Positions 62,901 to 64,000 of a stretch of 64,000 nucleotides of DNA are shown in pieces. This DNA comes from Synechococcus sp. UW179A (GTDB taxonomy: Bacteria; Cyanobacteriota; Cyanobacteriia; PCC-6307; Cyanobiaceae). The stretch's first letter is position 1. Every line of letters begins with the position of its first letter. The notes under the pieces were generated by a model. That model did no database searches. It was not told the origin of the DNA and was given only the letters and a program-made list of their open reading frames with translations. Both the position numbers and the translations under genes were made by a program. The stretch lies in NCBI RefSeq assembly GCF_900473965.1, contig NZ_UCNJ01000025.1, positions 248,001 through 312,000 on the forward strand. The letters are read 5' to 3'.

Positions 62901-64000
62901 CAAATGCTTCTGTCACTAATTCAATCGCAATAGGTACAGGCTCTAAGGCCAATAACGCTAATGCCATTGCGATTGGTGCAGGGTCTAAAGCAACAGGTGT
63001 GAATGCGGTGGCTTCAGGGGCTGGTGCAGAAGCATCGGGAAATAATTCTCTTGCATTCGGTGCTGGATCAGCGGCAACCCAAACCAATTCCGTTGCGATT
63101 GGAGCGGGATCTAGAGCAACAGGTGTGAATGCAGTGGCTTTAGGTGCTGGTTCAGAAGCATCAGGCGCGGATGCGCTTGCTTTCGGTTCAGCTGCTGTTG
63201 CTAATCAGAACAGAGCGACTGCTATCGGGGCTGGCTCAAAAGCGACAGGCAATGATGCAGTCGCTCTTGGCAGTAATGCTGAAGCTGCAGCAAACAATGC
63301 GATGGCATTGGGAACCAATGCCGCTGCCAGTGAAGTTAATTCTTTAGCCATCGGTAGTGGATCTAATTCGGCGGGTGTCAATGCCACCGCCCTCGGTGTT
63401 CGTTCCAGTGCTTCGGATACGAATTCCTTAGCTGTCGGCACTGGCTCCATCTCCTCGGCCGCAAATTCCACTGCAATCGGCGTGGATTCCAACGCGTCTG
63501 CAATTAATGCTCTTGCTTTAGGTAGTGGATCTAATTCGGCGGGTGTCAATGCCACCGCCCTCGGTGTTCGTTCCAGTGCTTCGGATACGAATTCCTTAGC
63601 TGTCGGTACTGGCTCCATTTCCTCTGCTGCAAATTCCGCTGCAATCGGCGTGGATTCCAATGCGTCTGCAATTAATGCTCTTGCTTTAGGTAGTGGATCG
63701 ATTTCCTCTGGTACGAATTCCATCGCGGTTGGATCCTCTGCTAGATCCGCTGTTGTCAACTCCACCGCTGTGGGTAGTGGATCGAATGCCAATGGAGTTG
63801 ATTCCATTGCGCTCGGTGCTGGCGCTGCTACCAATGACTCTGGATCAGTAGCCATTGGTGCAGGATCCTGTGCGTTCGCAACCAATTCAACGGCGATTGG
63901 TTTCAATTCCAGTTCCAATGGCACCAATGCCATTGCAATTGGAGCTGGGACCTCTGCCACATGTGCCAACTCCTTTGTGTTGGGTGCAGGTGCCATTGCC
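59987..64000 (+). CDS. Giant YadA-like (trimeric autotransporter type) adhesin, 3' end outside window
   Basis: One frame is open from the GTG at 59987 to the window edge, at least 1338 codons without a stop. An in-frame TAA at 59978 fixes the start. The signal peptide is residues 1-27 (CLKLGLAVLQGGLWAFGQ). From about residue 42 runs a 14-residue repeat of YadA-head type (N-A-T-A-I-G-x-x-A-x-A-x-G-x), about 25 copies, ending with NQFTLGTSDSAYYMPGL, the usual head-end motif. A domain of about 380 residues without that repeat follows (about 405-790; Ser/Asn-rich, with a CGGICAGGG stretch). A second array of about 38 repeats then runs to the edge. These repeats form left-handed beta-roll trimers in surface adhesins. 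The anchor domain is not visible, so the secretion type is inferred. Confidence 0.85.
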   Translation, partial: MNYRCLKLGLAVLQGGLWAFGQVALHAESFSAPNGATSSGVDSVAIGESAAAAGNSSTAVGRSSNASQDSSVSIGHGSNASAASATAIGKAATASKANALAIGTSSASDQANATAIGTNANASGTNATAIGTSANANQANAAALGTTAVAGGANATAVGTNANASGTNATAIGTSANANQANAAALGTTAVAGGANATAIGASSGASQANATAVGAGSQATAANSAAFGSDSTASSNNSVAIGTNATAADLNAAAIGVESSANGTNSTALGVGTKASGPNAFAGGTNASASGTNSMALGAASISNQTNSVALGISAVSSAVGATSLGSGSKASGANGVALGLGSNAAASNALSVGSSSCAIASNSTALGVGAQATGVNSTALGAGSSATLPNQFTLGTSDSAYYMPGLGTNGSVSAPTATTSNSSVSGYVWSYKVAGSNSKSYMAVPDANSSSASAAASYIKSNEYDLTGDTITIGILSNTLISYTQQTNYSNYTDLSSQNWTAAPSDFYASSSVVAPNGKLYSSPNTTSSTSNAVWYLQGDYAVSVQNSSSIAAANCNQVSWNAPNFTSNSCTPIPNSTWSHEGTENNQSWYYSNGASAPNASSSSSSYMDSNGSLSSSSSVSTSSVYPSFVSSLGAASQFLAGAGQAQSVGSTAPGYLSNGLAGTCITSKGANTSGGDEALSITGADITIIGDAFLLSIESAEVEALEGEITSLFVDGTVDCGGICAGGGTSDGNANLVAGGYVELSGINADDVNLHIDNDLEYWDQSLNGQETLDIYNCGPSTQGYGVGDLGANQAAYTADTAVGKLAKADGTANSAGATAIGYEAYATEAYTTAIGASAYVNESSSTAVGFGANVTAINSVAVGANSTVSADANGATAIGYGSYSKSIDSTAVGRNAVAHGDKGATALGSFAGATGTNSLALGITAISSSTGSIATGAGSSSTGENAIATGVGANASATNSIATGTSSNASVTNSIAIGTGSKANNANAIAIGAGSKATGVNAVASGAGAEASGNNSLAFGAGSAATQTNSVAIGAGSRATGVNAVALGAGSEASGADALAFGSAAVANQNRATAIGAGSKATGNDAVALGSNAEAAANNAMALGTNAAASEVNSLAIGSGSNSAGVNATALGVRSSASDTNSLAVGTGSISSAANSTAIGVDSNASAINALALGSGSNSAGVNATALGVRSSASDTNSLAVGTGSISSAANSAAIGVDSNASAINALALGSGSISSGTNSIAVGSSARSAVVNSTAVGSGSNANGVDSIALGAGAATNDSGSVAIGAGSCAFATNSTAIGFNSSSNGTNAIAIGAGTSATCANSFVLGAGAIA
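60333..60579 (+). repeat. 126-base direct duplication inside the adhesin gene
   Basis: Positions 60333-60453 and 60459-60579 are identical over 121 bases, offset by 126 bases, which is three 14-residue units. Identity at silent positions shows a recent tandem duplication or gene conversion. Confidence 0.95.
63353..63690 (+). repeat. 168-base direct duplication inside the adhesin gene
   Basis: The 168-base unit (four 14-residue units) that starts at 63353 recurs at 63521; the first 86 bases are identical and the rest nearly so. A third, partial copy begins near 63689. Confidence 0.95.

Noticed and set aside
61960-63087. Further minus-strand ORFs of 98-146 codons
   Set aside because: Antisense to the open adhesin frame, with no independent evidence.
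60333-63700. Regular repeats considered as a CRISPR array
   Set aside because: The repeats are in-frame coding units of 42 bases without unique spacers of constant length, and the translated frame is uninterrupted.
63205-63996. Minus-strand ORF of 263 codons with Ala/Pro/Glu repeats
   Set aside because: It is the antisense shadow of the 14-residue adhesin repeats; the repeat period keeps the opposite frame free of stops. It has no ribosome site and no natural start.

Overview
The window looks like a piece of a marine picocyanobacterial chromosome, most likely Synechococcus. The markers are a one-helix high-light-inducible protein, a plant-type [2Fe-2S] ferredoxin, a DUF1651 protein, a COP23-domain protein, a SmtA-type metallothionein, an Npun_F0494-family protein, and very many 35-90 residue genes in moderately GC-rich DNA. 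I recognised no rRNA, tRNA, intact IS element or CRISPR array.

Layout. 0-3.4 kb: accessory DNA with small genes, a Nif11-leader lanthipeptide precursor with its own terminator, a C-terminal piece of a phage terminase and a lipoprotein acyl-hydrolase. 3.4-10.6 kb: mostly tiny genes, with the metallothionein, the ferredoxin petF and an outer-membrane-type protein. 10.2-14.4 kb: a minus-strand group of exported proteins (trypsin-TPR protease, HExxH protein, COP23 protein, small anchored protein); three of them end in Y-R/S-L-F. 14.4-21.2 kb: small genes, a patatin phospholipase and a DUF3303 protein. 21.5-26.8 kb: an MFS transporter, two flotillin-like proteins, an NfeD-like protein, and a ferritin with three iterated upstream repeats. 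27-41 kb: small genes, an MscS channel coupled to a solute-binding lipoprotein, a YnfA protein, a Zn/Cd-type P-ATPase, a frameshifted cupin gene, an Hli, an MHS-family MFS transporter, a YjbQ protein and a sulfotransferase. 41.6-46.2 kb: a tightly packed minus-strand operon cobQ - ferredoxin - ClC channel - EamA permease, followed by an MBL-fold protein.

46.4-57.1 kb is the most coherent system: a plus-strand, overlapping operon TolC - HlyD - C39-peptidase ABC exporter - second ABC exporter - LanM. It can modify, trim and export lanthipeptides across both membranes. It has no precursor beside it; the Nif11-leader precursor at 818-1081, about 45 kb away, fits as a substrate and resembles the dispersed prochlorosin arrangement.

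57-60 kb holds an Npun_F0494 gene, maf and small exported proteins. From 59987 to the window edge runs one open frame of at least 1338 codons: a signal peptide, a YadA-type 14-residue repeat array, a non-repetitive domain, and a second array that leaves the window. It is probably a giant trimeric-autotransporter-like surface protein. Long minus-strand ORFs inside it are shadows.

All calls come from reading sequence; no database search was run.
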